A stretch of 9,287 nt of DNA, taken from an uncultured Eubacteriales bacterium. Its GTDB lineage: Bacteria; Bacillota; Clostridia; Christensenellales; CAG-917. This document shows, piece after piece, positions 1 through 4,324 of the stretch (positions are counted from its first letter, which is position 1; every line of letters starts with the position of its first letter). Both the position numbers and the translations under genes were made by a program. Where the stretch lies: positions 1 to 9,287 of the forward strand of contig URUQ01000047.1 in assembly GCA_900551145.1 (NCBI GenBank), read 5' to 3'. The notes under the pieces are model-generated. The model was not told the origin of the DNA and ran no database searches. It was given only the letters and a program-made list of their open reading frames with translations.

Positions 1-132
1 TGCGGTCGGCGCCTTGCGCCTCCAACTCCGAATAAGCACATTCCGTTAATAAGTACACCTTGAATAAGTGTGCGTTCGGATAAGGCTACGCCTTCCACAA
101 TTATTAATTATTAATTATTAATTACTAATTCC
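1..132. other. Contig edge: gene-free stretch with degenerate repeats
   Basis: No complete gene is visible. The motif (A)ATAAG recurs at 31, 48, 63 and 80, giving about four degenerate units of 15-17 bases that end in a small hairpin (AAGGC-tac-GCCTT, about 82-94). On the minus strand this lies directly downstream of the XRE-cupin stop codon. The hairpin has no clear T-run after it, so I do not call it a terminator. One minus-strand frame is open from about 84 to the edge but has no start codon and begins after a stop, so it is not supported as a gene. Confidence 0.5.
99..130. repeat. AT-rich 7-bp tandem repeat (about 4.5 copies)
   Basis: The unit AATTATT is repeated at 99-105, 106-112 and 113-119. 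A variant AATTACT follows at 120-126, then a partial AATT to 130. It lies immediately beyond the stop codon of the XRE-cupin gene. It looks like a slippage-prone microsatellite; no function is inferred. Confidence 0.85.
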
Positions 133-666
133 TTAAAAAGTAGGAGGTGACGCAACCCATAGTACGACGGCTTTCTCGTTGGTGCGGTTTTCAAGATGGT
201 GAACCTTTGATGAAGAAAAGTAAAACACTTCGCCTTTCTTCACGCAATACGCCGCTTGTCCTATGTGAAGCCACACTCTGCCCGAAAGCACGTATCCGAA
301 TTCTTCACCCTCGTGAGGTACGTCTTCTTCGAGCATTGTATGCGGTGCAATCGTCACACGAATAGGCTCCATTTCGTTTTTTTGCGCGTTGGGGACGAGC
401 CACTCGATTTTGTGATCGTCCGTTTCCTTTTCGATAAACTCCGATTCGGTAAACACCACTTTTTCTTCCTTTTCGTCCTTGAAGAAGTCCGCAAAGTTTG
501 TCCCGAGCGCGTTGAGTATGTCTTCGAGAGTGGTGATTGATGGGGAAGTGAGTTCGTTTTCCAACTGGGATATATATCCTTTGGTCAGTTCGCAGCGGTC
601 GGCGAGCTCTTCTTGGGTGAGGTTGTTTTGCAATCTCAGGCGTTTGATTTTGATGCCAAGTTCCAT
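133..666 (-). CDS. XRE-family transcriptional regulator with C-terminal cupin domain
   Basis: Probable DNA-binding repressor or activator of 177 aa. Residues about 5-60 form an XRE helix-turn-helix (IKIKRLRLQNNLTQEELADR, then the recognition-helix region TKGYISQLENELTSPS). A linker follows, and residues about 101-175 form a small cupin barrel with the motif-1 pattern HEGEEFGYVLSGRV (118-131) and a later HH-containing motif 2. In this family the cupin usually senses a small ligand; many relatives regulate polyamine or amino-acid uptake, but the partner genes would lie beyond the contig edge. I chose the ATG at 664-666 because GAGGT lies 6 bases upstream. The longer frame (to 753) adds 29 residues with no domain character and would run through the operator palindromes. 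The gene has a long 5' region with two promoters and paired palindromes, suggesting autoregulation. Confidence 0.9.
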   Translation of the reverse strand: MELGIKIKRLRLQNNLTQEELADRCELTKGYISQLENELTSPSITTLEDILNALGTNFADFFKDEKEEKVVFTESEFIEKETDDHKIEWLVPNAQKNEMEPIRVTIAPHTMLEEDVPHEGEEFGYVLSGRVWLHIGQAAYCVKKGEVFYFSSSKVHHLENRTNEKAVVLWVASPPTF

Positions 667-716
667 ATTTACCTCGTATATGCAAAAACGCAGGAAATAC
701 ACTCGTCGTGTATTTC

Positions 717-733
717 GTTTAGTCGGACTAAAC
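717..733. promoter_or_regulatory. Palindromic operator, copy 1 (GTTTAG-N5-CTAAAC)
   Basis: GTTTAGTC-g-GACTAAAC is a perfect 8+8 inverted repeat around a central base. It lies in the 5' leader of the XRE-cupin gene and matches the half-sites and N5 spacing of the palindrome at 797-813. The centres (725 and 805) are 80 bp apart. Likely bound by the regulator itself (inference). Confidence 0.65.
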
Positions 734-755
734 TTTTGCCTTAGTTTAGGCAAAA
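734..755. promoter_or_regulatory. Inverted repeat in the XRE-cupin leader
   Basis: TTTTGCCT (734-741) pairs with AGGCAAAA (748-755) around a 6-base loop. It also contains one GTTTAG half-site (744-749). It directly abuts operator copy 1. It could be a third, imperfect operator or an RNA hairpin in the leader; the sequence alone cannot tell. Confidence 0.45.
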
Positions 756-795
756 ATTACGTTCTGTTTAACGTGTTTCGCAATTTTTAACAAAA

Positions 796-824
796 AGTTT
801 AGCAAAACTAAACCTAATTGTCAA
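796..824 (-). promoter_or_regulatory. Proximal promoter candidate for the XRE-cupin gene
   Basis: On the minus strand a perfect -35 TTGACA (819-824) is followed by a 17-bp spacer and a weaker -10 TAAACT (796-801, 4 of 6). The -10 and spacer are covered by operator copy 2. Confidence 0.5.
797..813. promoter_or_regulatory. Palindromic operator, copy 2 (GTTTAG-N5-CTAAAC)
   Basis: GTTTAG-caaaa-CTAAAC has the same half-sites and spacing as 717-733. It overlaps the -10 and spacer of the proximal minus-strand promoter (796-824) and lies about +11 to +27 relative to the distal one (830-858). That is a classic position for repression by a bound dimer, most simply autorepression by the XRE-cupin protein. 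Confidence 0.65.
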
Positions 825-829
825 AAATG

Positions 830-858
830 ATTATATATGTTTGGTGTGTCAAAGTCAA
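830..858 (-). promoter_or_regulatory. Distal promoter for the XRE-cupin gene
   Basis: On the minus strand TTGACT (853-858), a 17-bp spacer and a perfect TATAAT (830-835) form a strong sigma-A type promoter. The implied leader to the ATG at 666 is about 155 bases and contains both operator palindromes. Confidence 0.65.
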
Positions 859-944
859 CGATATTGACGTAGTTTATCGACATATTTTTACAAAAGTGCG
901 GTGTAAGAGCGGTCAACATTTTTTTATGGATGTTTGATAAACAG

Positions 945-973
945 TTGACAAAAATTTTTCATAACACTATAAT
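945..973 (+). promoter_or_regulatory. Promoter of tRNA-Arg
   Basis: Perfect consensus TTGACA (945-950), 17-bp spacer and TATAAT (968-973), about 30 bases ahead of the mature tRNA 5' end. Such a consensus promoter fits a strongly expressed stable RNA. Confidence 0.9.
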
Positions 974-1003
974 GACAATGCTTAAAGATGAAAGCAAGGT
1001 TAT

Positions 1004-1080
1004 GTAGCATTAGCCCAGCTGGATAGAGCGTCTGGCTACGGACCAGAAGGTCAGGGGTTCGAATCCCTTATGCTACGCCA
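1004..1080 (+). tRNA. tRNA-Arg(ACG): tRNA-Arg (anticodon ACG)
   Basis: A complete 77-base cloverleaf. Acceptor stem GTAGCAT (1004-1010) pairs with ATGCTAC, followed by discriminator G and an encoded CCA ending at 1080. The D arm starts GCCC and carries AGCTGGATA. The anticodon stem TCTGG/CCAGA encloses loop CTACGGA, with anticodon ACG at 1038-1040, decoding CGN arginine codons (A34 is normally converted to inosine). The T arm is AGGGG-TTCGAAT-CCCTT. It has its own promoter and terminator, so it is a single-gene transcript. Its 3' end is duplicated at 1434-1454, marking it as a likely integration target. Confidence 0.97.
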
Positions 1081-1121
1081 ATAATGCGCAAGTTGATTTA
1101 ATCGACTTGCGCATTATTTTT
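1081..1121 (+). terminator. Terminator of tRNA-Arg
   Basis: A 16-bp stem (1081-1096 with 1102-1117, one T·G wobble) closes a 5-base loop and runs into a T-run. It starts on the base after the encoded CCA. Textbook intrinsic terminator. Confidence 0.9.
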
Positions 1122-1139
1122 ATAATAAGGGATTCGAAC

Positions 1140-1180
1140 GGGCGGAATAGCAAACAATCCGGTGAATTGTTTGCCCGCCC
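1140..1180. repeat. Long inverted repeat (15 bp with a 4-base bulge)
   Basis: GGGCGG (1140-1145), bulge aata, GCAAACAAT (1150-1158), 7-base loop, ATTGTTTGC (1166-1174), CCGCCC (1175-1180). No T-run follows, so it is not a standard terminator. It begins one base after the inverted tRNA fragment. Confidence 0.75.
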
Positions 1181-1198
1181 CGGCGTGATAATGAGCAA

Positions 1199-1233
1199 AA
1201 AAACAGCAAAGCACTTGTATTTGTGCTGTTTTT
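1199..1233 (+). terminator. Terminator-like hairpin
   Basis: A 10-bp stem (1199-1208 with 1224-1233) of A-run plus CAGCA against TGCTG plus T-run, with a 15-base loop. The flanking A and T runs could let it act on either strand. No gene is clearly associated with it. Confidence 0.4.
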
Positions 1234-1433
1234 GCGAAATTGCAAATTTAATAATTTGCATAGCGCAAACCTTTCAACAGTTGTGCGAAAAAACATGTGT
1301 TTCTGTGTTGTTCGTGGATTGAGCATAGGTTAAGCGGAGCGAATCCCGTCCTTGTTTTCGGTGTTTGCTTATCTCGCGCCCTGACCACGGTCAGGCTGCA
1401 CGCGATTGACCTACGGTAACAATCGCTGATGGG

Positions 1434-1454
1434 CGAATCCCTTATGCTACGCCA
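1434..1454 (+). repeat. attR-like direct repeat of the tRNA-Arg 3' end
   Basis: These 21 bases are identical to 1060-1080, running from the T loop through the acceptor strand to the encoded CCA. No matching 5' tRNA half (GTAGCAT acceptor, D arm) lies at the required distance upstream, so this is a fragment and not a second tRNA. It is followed at once by its own terminator, as the intact tRNA is. Integrases that use tRNA genes typically leave this arrangement: tRNA end, element, repeated tRNA end. Confidence 0.75.
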
Positions 1455-1460
1455 AGAACA

Positions 1461-1499
1461 AATAATACGAACTCACAAACCGAGTTCGTATTATTTTTT
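1461..1499 (+). terminator. Terminator downstream of the tRNA 3' fragment
   Basis: A 14-bp perfect stem (AATAATACGAACTC 1461-1474; partner 1482-1495) with a 7-base loop, then a run of T. It is unrelated in sequence to the terminator at 1081-1121. If the 21-base repeat is attR, this may be the original terminator of the tRNA gene before insertion (inference). Confidence 0.85.
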
Positions 1500-1518
1500 G
1501 CAAAGAATTTCTTTGCAA

Positions 1519-1680
1519 CTAGGTTTTATCTATAAGGTCGATGAGAAGGAATGTTTTGCCTGTGCTATTTCGTCCGTATTGATTGAAATAACGAGCGCAT
1601 TGATAACGTTGTCGATCTGACGGTTTCAACTCTTGCAGAAATCGCACCCGTTTCGGCAAATTCCTCTTGCTACATGATAG
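1519..1680 (-). pseudogene. Possible decayed gene fragment (very weak)
   Basis: The 187-base gap between the terminator and the glycyl-tRNA synthetase stop has no intact gene. One minus-strand frame is open for 54 codons without a start. It includes YGRNSTGKTFLLIDLID, which fits the Walker A pattern GxxxxGKT followed by a hydrophobic strand. Another minus-strand frame reads NRQIDNVINAL, vaguely like the C-terminal part of large serine recombinases. Both cannot be the true frame, no start or ribosome site is present, and short matches like these occur by chance. It is listed only because the adjacent scar makes a remnant of mobile-element cargo plausible. Confidence 0.15.
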
Positions 1681-1686
1681 CTAAAA

Positions 1687-3072
1687 TTAGTATTTGAATT
1701 GCTCGGTGAAGTAGTCTACGAGGCTGTCGATGGGGATACGGACTTGTGCCATCGTGTCACGCTCACGCACGGTTACGCAACCGTCTTCGAGAGTGTCGAA
1801 GTCAACTGTGACGCAGTAGGGTGTGCCGATTTCGTCTTGACGACGATATCTCTTGCCGATGGACGCTGAGGTGTCAAAGTCGCAAGCAAAGTGCTTGGAA
1901 AGCTCGACATAAAGTTCTTCCGCCTTGTCGTTGAGTTGTTTTTGCAAGGGAAGAACCGCAACTTTGACGGGCGCGATTTGATGATGCAAGTGAAGCACCA
2001 CACGAGTGTCGTTTTCACCCACTTGCTCTTCGTCATAAGCGTCTGCGAGGAAAGCAAGGAATACGCGGTCTGCGCCGAGGGACGGCTCGATGACGTAAGG
2101 CACGTATTTTTCGTTGGTGACGGGATCGATATAACTCAAATCCTTACCGCTTGTCTTGATGTGTTGATTGAGGTCGTAATCTGTGCGGTCCGCAACGCCC
2201 CAAAGCTCACCCCAACCGAAGGGGAATTTATATTCGAAGTCCGTCGTGGCCTTGGAGTAGAAGCAAAGTTCTTCTTTGTCGTGGTCGCGGAGTTTGAGAT
2301 TTTCGTCTTTCATACCGAGGTCGAGCAACCATTTATGGCAGAAGTCCTTCCAGTATGCAAACCATTCGAGGTCGGTGCCGGGTTTGCAGAAGAATTCGAG
2401 CTCCATTTGTTCAAACTCGCGGATACGGAAGATGAAGTTGCCGGGAGTGATCTCGTTGCGGAAACTCTTGCCGATTTGTCCGATGCCGAAAGGCACTTTT
2501 TTACGAGTGGTGCGTTGCACGTTCTTGAAGTTTACGAAAATGCCTTGTGCCGTTTCGGGACGCAAATATACAGTGGAGGTGCTATCCTCGGTTACGCCGA
2601 TAAAGGTCTTGAACATAAGATTGAATTTTCTCACTCCCGTAAAATCGCTGTTGCCGCATACGGGGCAGGGGATTTTATGCTCTGCGATGTATTGTTCCAT
2701 TTGTTCGTTGGTCCAGCCCGCGATGCTCTCTTCGATGCCGTGTTTTGCCATATAATCTTCAATGAGATCGTCTGCGCGGTGACGAGATTTGCACGCTTTG
2801 CAGTCCATAAGAGGATCGGAAAAACCGCCGATATGTCCGCTTGCTTGCCAAGTGGTGGGGTTCATAATGATTGCGCTGTCGAGACCTACGTTGTAGGGGC
2901 TTTCGACGACGAATTTTTTCCACCAAGCTTGCTTGATATTGTTTTTCATCGCAACACCGAGAGGGCCGTAGTCCCATGAGTTTGAGAGACCGCCGTAGAT
3001 TTCACTGCCGGGGTAAACAAAACCACGGTTCTTCGCAAGAGCTACGAGCTTGTCCATTGTAACGTTTGCCAT
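1687..3072 (-). CDS. glyS: Glycyl-tRNA synthetase, single-chain (alpha2) type
   Basis: Class II aminoacyl-tRNA synthetase, 461 aa, a usual length for the dimeric archaeal/eukaryal-like form. It charges tRNA-Gly with glycine using ATP in the cytoplasm. The N-terminus FVYPGSEIYGGLSNSWDYGPLG is typical. Four cysteines in two CxxC pairs (91/94 and 136/139) form a zinc-binding insertion. RPETAQGIF (171-179) and motif 2, FRNEI (204-208), with REFEQMELEFF following, belong to the active site. Motif 3 is EPSLGADR (329-336). Residues about 365-461 are the anticodon-binding domain (APVKVAVLPL onward). The start at 3072 is set by AAGGAG 8 bases upstream; an in-frame extension to 3165 would run through the promoter. 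It has its own promoter at 3137-3165. No T-box leader is visible. Confidence 0.97.
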   Translation of the reverse strand: MANVTMDKLVALAKNRGFVYPGSEIYGGLSNSWDYGPLGVAMKNNIKQAWWKKFVVESPYNVGLDSAIIMNPTTWQASGHIGGFSDPLMDCKACKSRHRADDLIEDYMAKHGIEESIAGWTNEQMEQYIAEHKIPCPVCGNSDFTGVRKFNLMFKTFIGVTEDSTSTVYLRPETAQGIFVNFKNVQRTTRKKVPFGIGQIGKSFRNEITPGNFIFRIREFEQMELEFFCKPGTDLEWFAYWKDFCHKWLLDLGMKDENLKLRDHDKEELCFYSKATTDFEYKFPFGWGELWGVADRTDYDLNQHIKTSGKDLSYIDPVTNEKYVPYVIEPSLGADRVFLAFLADAYDEEQVGENDTRVVLHLHHQIAPVKVAVLPLQKQLNDKAEELYVELSKHFACDFDTSASIGKRYRRQDEIGTPYCVTVDFDTLEDGCVTVRERDTMAQVRIPIDSLVDYFTEQFKY

Positions 3073-3136
3073 AATAAAAACTCCTTCCGCACTCATCCGG
3101 ATGATGAGCCGATGTATATTGTTTATTCGTTTATAA

Positions 3137-3165
3137 ATAATAGAATAAAGTAAATCAAAAGTCAA
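3137..3165 (-). promoter_or_regulatory. Promoter of the glycyl-tRNA synthetase gene
   Basis: On the minus strand TTGACT (3160-3165), 17-bp spacer and TATTAT (3137-3142). It begins just after the terminator of the upstream Cys-rich gene. The short leader carries a small inverted repeat, CTCATC/GATGAG (3092-3108), immediately upstream of the ribosome site. Confidence 0.65.
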
Positions 3166-3173
3166 ATAAAATA

Positions 3174-3203
3174 CAACGGTCGCCTCGATTGAGGCGACCG
3201 TTG
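3174..3203 (-). terminator. Terminator of the Cys-rich small-protein gene
   Basis: A 13-bp perfect stem, CAACGGTCGCCTC (3174-3186) with 3191-3203, and a 4-base loop. Read on the minus strand it is followed by TATTTTATTT. It lies 12 bases beyond the stop codon at 3216, which supports the short gene being real and separately transcribed. Confidence 0.85.
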
Positions 3204-3215
3204 CGTCCGATTGGA

Positions 3216-3407
3216 TTACTTACAAGAACATCCACCGCCGCAAAGGCAGGAAAGAAGGAGAATGAGCCATACGATGTCGCAAGAATTGCAACCGCCAAAG
3301 CCCGTTCCACCGCCGCAACCGCAACAATTGAGCAACATAATGAGCAACACTATGTCACAAGTATTGCAACCGCAACCGTTTGCACCGTTTGAAAAGAATC
3401 CGTTCAT
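3216..3407 (-). CDS. Small Cys/Gly-rich protein with two repeats (63 aa), function unknown
   Basis: A 63-residue protein with 12 Cys and 14 Gly. It is built from two copies, 26 residues apart, of a unit CN(T/S)CDIV(L/W)LI(M/L)LL(N/S)C: residues 14-28 and 40-54. Each hydrophobic core DIVxLIxLL is flanked by CxC/CC and GGG runs, and the protein ends CSCK. The gene is well supported: a near-perfect AAAGGAGGT lies 7 bases before the ATG, and a strong terminator sits 12 bases after the stop. Similar tiny Cys/Gly-rich, hydrophobic-core proteins are frequent in Clostridia and are usually annotated as hypothetical; some small Gly-rich hydrophobic proteins are made in sporulation (the YjcZ type in Bacillus), but I see no sporulation promoter here. 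Metal binding, disulfide packing or membrane association are all possible. I do not assign a function. Confidence 0.8.
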   Translation of the reverse strand: MNGFFSNGANGCGCNTCDIVLLIMLLNCCGCGGGTGFGGCNSCDIVWLILLLSCLCGGGCSCK

Positions 3408-3533
3408 TTTATGTACCTCCTTTTTTGATTAGGATTGCTCCTACATTACCTTACGCAACCTCCAAAAATTGTGTTACTCCGTCATTTAACTTGCGCAAGG
3501 CAAATATACTTTGACGTGGGGTATTTGAAACGT

Positions 3534-3980
3534 ATGATCGGAATAGTCGTCGGTATATTCGCGATACTCGTGGTGTCGGGATTGTGTTCCTTATGTTTCA
3601 AAATGGACTTAAAGTGGTACATTGCACTTGAAAAACCCTCGTTTGTGGTGAGTGGCGGTTGGTTTACGGTTTTTGTGTCAACGGCGTACGTGTCTTGCGT
3701 GCTTGCGATATCGCGCCTTGTGGAGTATAAACATTTTTTTCCGTCAACGATATTTTTCTTGATTTTGGGAATATTTGTTGTGTTTTTCGTCTTTGCGTTT
3801 TTTACGCTGAAAAATCTTTGGTTTGCGTTCGTGTGTATGACGTTGGTGCTTGCCATTTCCTACGTATTGTTTATACGCTTTTTGACCAAAGAAGTGAAAA
3901 TCGCAATAGAATTCTTGCCCGCGTTCCTATTCAACTTTTACGCATTTCTTTGCACGCTTTGCATTGCGATGAACAATTGA
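3534..3980 (+). CDS. tspO: TspO/MBR-like integral membrane protein
   Basis: A 148-residue, strongly hydrophobic protein with about five predicted membrane spans and no signal sequence beyond the first span, matching the usual 150-160 aa of TspO. The first loop WYIALEKPSF (28-37) followed by WFTVFVSTAYVS fits the family pattern WYxxLxKPxxxPPxxxFxxvWtxLY, although the usual PP is replaced here. The C-terminal half has NLWFAF and a terminal span ending in N, as expected. Family members bind porphyrins and other hydrophobic ligands and are linked to stress responses; the role here is unknown. I prefer ATG 3534 (GGGG about 12 bases upstream, weak) because the 33 residues of the longer frame are non-hydrophobic and lie in the intergenic region; TTG at 3525 is also possible. 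The gene is divergent from the Cys-rich gene. A TATACT at 3505-3510 could be a -10 but has no good -35. Confidence 0.7.
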   Translation: MIGIVVGIFAILVVSGLCSLCFKMDLKWYIALEKPSFVVSGGWFTVFVSTAYVSCVLAISRLVEYKHFFPSTIFFLILGIFVVFFVFAFFTLKNLWFAFVCMTLVLAISYVLFIRFLTKEVKIAIEFLPAFLFNFYAFLCTLCIAMNN

Positions 3981-4006
3981 AAAAATATAAAAATGTAAAA
4001 TCAATA

Positions 4007-4034
4007 CTTTTTGGGATCGGTCGTTCCCAAAAAG
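4007..4034. repeat. Hairpin downstream of the TspO-like gene
   Basis: CTTTTTGGGA (4007-4016) pairs perfectly with 4025-4034 around an 8-base loop. No T-run follows on the plus strand. On the minus strand a T-rich stretch follows, so it may be a weak terminator for the former XRE gene. Confidence 0.5.
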
Positions 4035-4163
4035 ATAATCTATACTTACTCCGTAAAAATCGGCAAGTATTATAATAGTTTCGGTCGGCGGAATACGCTC
4101 GCCACGTTCAAATTTTGACAACAAGGCTTGTTCGATGCCCGTTGCGATTTGCAACCGTATTTA
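4020..4163 (-). pseudogene. Truncated XRE-family regulator remnant
   Basis: This stretch encodes the second half of an XRE helix-turn-helix: QIATGIEQALLSKFERGERI, then P-TETIIILADFYGVSIDYLFG. It matches the classic pattern '..GIsqs.iSkyErGerxPsletlikLAdfygVSiDYLfG'. The first helix (the usual 'LReeknlTQeeLA') is missing: an in-frame stop lies just upstream, no ATG is available, and no ribosome site precedes the only possible TTG. After LFGND the frame continues to a stop at 3927 through sequence antisense to the TspO-like gene, which is unlikely to be real protein. I read it as a decayed gene, left behind by loss or rearrangement. A rare-start short peptide is a less likely alternative. Confidence 0.7.
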
Positions 4164-4209
4164 CTAACGTTCTAATTCCAATGACACCTATTAGAATTAA
4201 CCAAAAATT

Positions 4210-4236
4210 GACGGTAGCGGTGCTATCGTCTTTTTT
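4210..4236 (+). terminator. Intrinsic terminator upstream of coaX
   Basis: GACGGTAGC-ggt-GCTATCGTC (9 bp, one G·T wobble) followed by six T. It would stop transcription coming from the TspO-like side. An A-run on its left means it could also work on the minus strand. It ends 4 bases before the coaX promoter. Confidence 0.8.
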
Positions 4237-4240
4237 ATGG

Positions 4241-4269
4241 TTGATAATATCTAAATTGTTTGGTATACT
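4241..4269 (+). promoter_or_regulatory. Promoter of the coaX operon
   Basis: TTGATA (4241-4246), 17-bp spacer and TATACT (4264-4269), each 5 of 6 to consensus. The start codon of coaX lies about 55 bases downstream. The leader contains a short GCGCA/TGCGC inverted repeat (about 4291-4310). Confidence 0.75.
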
Positions 4270-4324
4270 ATTGTCAATTTACTGAATATTGCGCACGTTA
4301 CGCACTGCGCAAGAGAGGTACGAG

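Larger units (their letters stand above)
1125..1460. other. Gene-free, hairpin-rich scar between two copies of the tRNA-Arg 3' end
   Basis: No convincing gene is present. The left edge (1125-1139) is a 15-base inverted copy of the tRNA T-arm/acceptor region 1057-1071. The right edge (1434-1454) is a 21-base direct copy of the tRNA 3' end. In between are several strong stem-loops: 1140-1180, 1199-1233, GCAAATT-taat-AATTTGC near 1242-1259, 1380-1395 enclosed by TCGCG/CGCGA (1374-1405), and GCGATTG/CAATCGC (1402-1426). A second GCGAATCCC occurs at 1339-1347. The simplest reading is the decayed remnant of an element that integrated at the tRNA. A non-coding repeat that spreads at tRNA ends, or a collapsed tandem tRNA array, is also possible. 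Confidence 0.55.

Noticed and set aside
1107..1322. 71-aa plus-strand open frame beginning at a TTG inside the tRNA terminator
   Set aside because: It has no ribosome site, starts in a terminator, spans three stem-loops and an inverted tRNA fragment, and has no domain-like composition. The internal ATG at 1191 also lacks a ribosome site.
1378..1454. Complete second tRNA-Arg ending at 1454
   Set aside because: The 3' 21 bases match, and CTACGG appears in a loop upstream, but there is no GTAGCAT acceptor strand or D arm at the right distance and the would-be anticodon stem has mismatches.
1429..1620. 63-aa plus-strand open frame across the tRNA fragment and its terminator
   Set aside because: It reads through a strong terminator hairpin, lacks a ribosome site and has no recognisable family.
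1891..2979. 362-aa plus-strand open frame opposite the glycyl-tRNA synthetase
   Set aside because: It is fully antisense to a confidently identified gene, has no ribosome site and its translation resembles no family; it arises from codon bias on the real strand.
3073..3173. T-box riboswitch before the glycyl-tRNA synthetase gene
   Set aside because: The leader between promoter and ATG is only about 55-60 bases with one small hairpin. There is no room for a specifier loop, T-box sequence or antiterminator.
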